A stretch of 38,126 nucleotides of DNA from an uncultured Bacilli bacterium (GTDB lineage: Bacteria > Bacillota_I > Bacilli_A > RF39 > UBA660), in the NCBI GenBank assembly GCA_944329365.1, contig CALVIC010000012.1:1-38126 (forward strand), in the 5' to 3' direction. Made by a program: the position numbers and the translations under genes. The notes below the pieces were generated by a model. It was not told the DNA's origin, did not search any database, and saw only the letters and a program-made list of their open reading frames with translations. How positions within the stretch are numbered: the first letter of the stretch is position 1; each line of letters starts with the position of its first letter. Positions 37,773-38,126 of the stretch are shown here, in pieces.

Positions 37773-38126
<354 letters not shown>

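Overview
The window comes from a low-GC (roughly 30%) Gram-positive-type bacterium, most likely a gut-associated Bacilli/Erysipelotrichia/RF39-like lineage. The basis is the hrcA-grpE-dnaK-dnaJ heat-shock cluster with CIRCE operators, sigma-A promoters of the TTGACA/TATAAT type, an NAD-dependent ligase, PcrA, a single long Rel, the tsaE-tsaB-rimI-tsaD cluster and a 23S-5S rRNA operon. Intact genes use TGG for Trp and TGA as a stop (hrcA and others), so the code is standard (table 11). Nearly every gene lies on the minus strand. The exceptions are a small hydrophobic ORF, a transglutaminase-like gene, an M23 peptidase gene and an Xre regulator, plus a decayed IS3 element at the left edge.

Layout. 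1-800: decayed IS3-family transposase. 800-5480: five adjacent paralogous genes built from about 17 copies of a ~60-70-residue 'FSDG...W' repeat. They fall into two transcription units whose promoters share an identical 23-nt block. 5567-12116: heat-shock operon hrcA-grpE-dnaK-pepF-dnaJ, controlled by a CIRCE over the -35 and a second, weaker CIRCE-like repeat over the transcription start. 12180-15900: leucine-rich-repeat-like protein and ligA. 15950-17870: a possible type I toxin-like peptide, a membrane transglutaminase-like protein, a broken SipW/pilin-like surface protein and a 52-aa membrane protein coupled to pcrA. 17869-21945: pcrA, a signal-less phage-like M23 hydrolase, an ASCH/PUA protein and a coiled-coil protein. 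21999-26130: an MccF-like S66 peptidase, a frameshifted S51 peptidase, an argS interrupted by one stop codon next to its HIGH motif, and an intact S51 peptidase. 26211-34600: a Rel protein without its C-terminal half and with a substituted synthetase glutamate, a DUF4143 ATPase, a CoA-transferase, an acyltransferase and a three-gene ABC importer. 34665-38126: tsaE-tsaB-rimI-tsaD, a divergent Xre gene, 5S rRNA and the 3' end of 23S rRNA.

Most noteworthy: (1) the tandem FSDG-repeat family, not recognised as a described system; (2) the S66/S51/argS/S51 locus, which could be a decaying resistance or peptide-catabolism island; (3) the truncated, probably hydrolase-only Rel; (4) the His/Lys/Asp-rich N-terminal extension of GrpE. 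Compact organisation is a theme: several terminators contain the stop codon of their gene, and many genes use a shifted Shine-Dalgarno of the form GGTGAT very close to the start codon.
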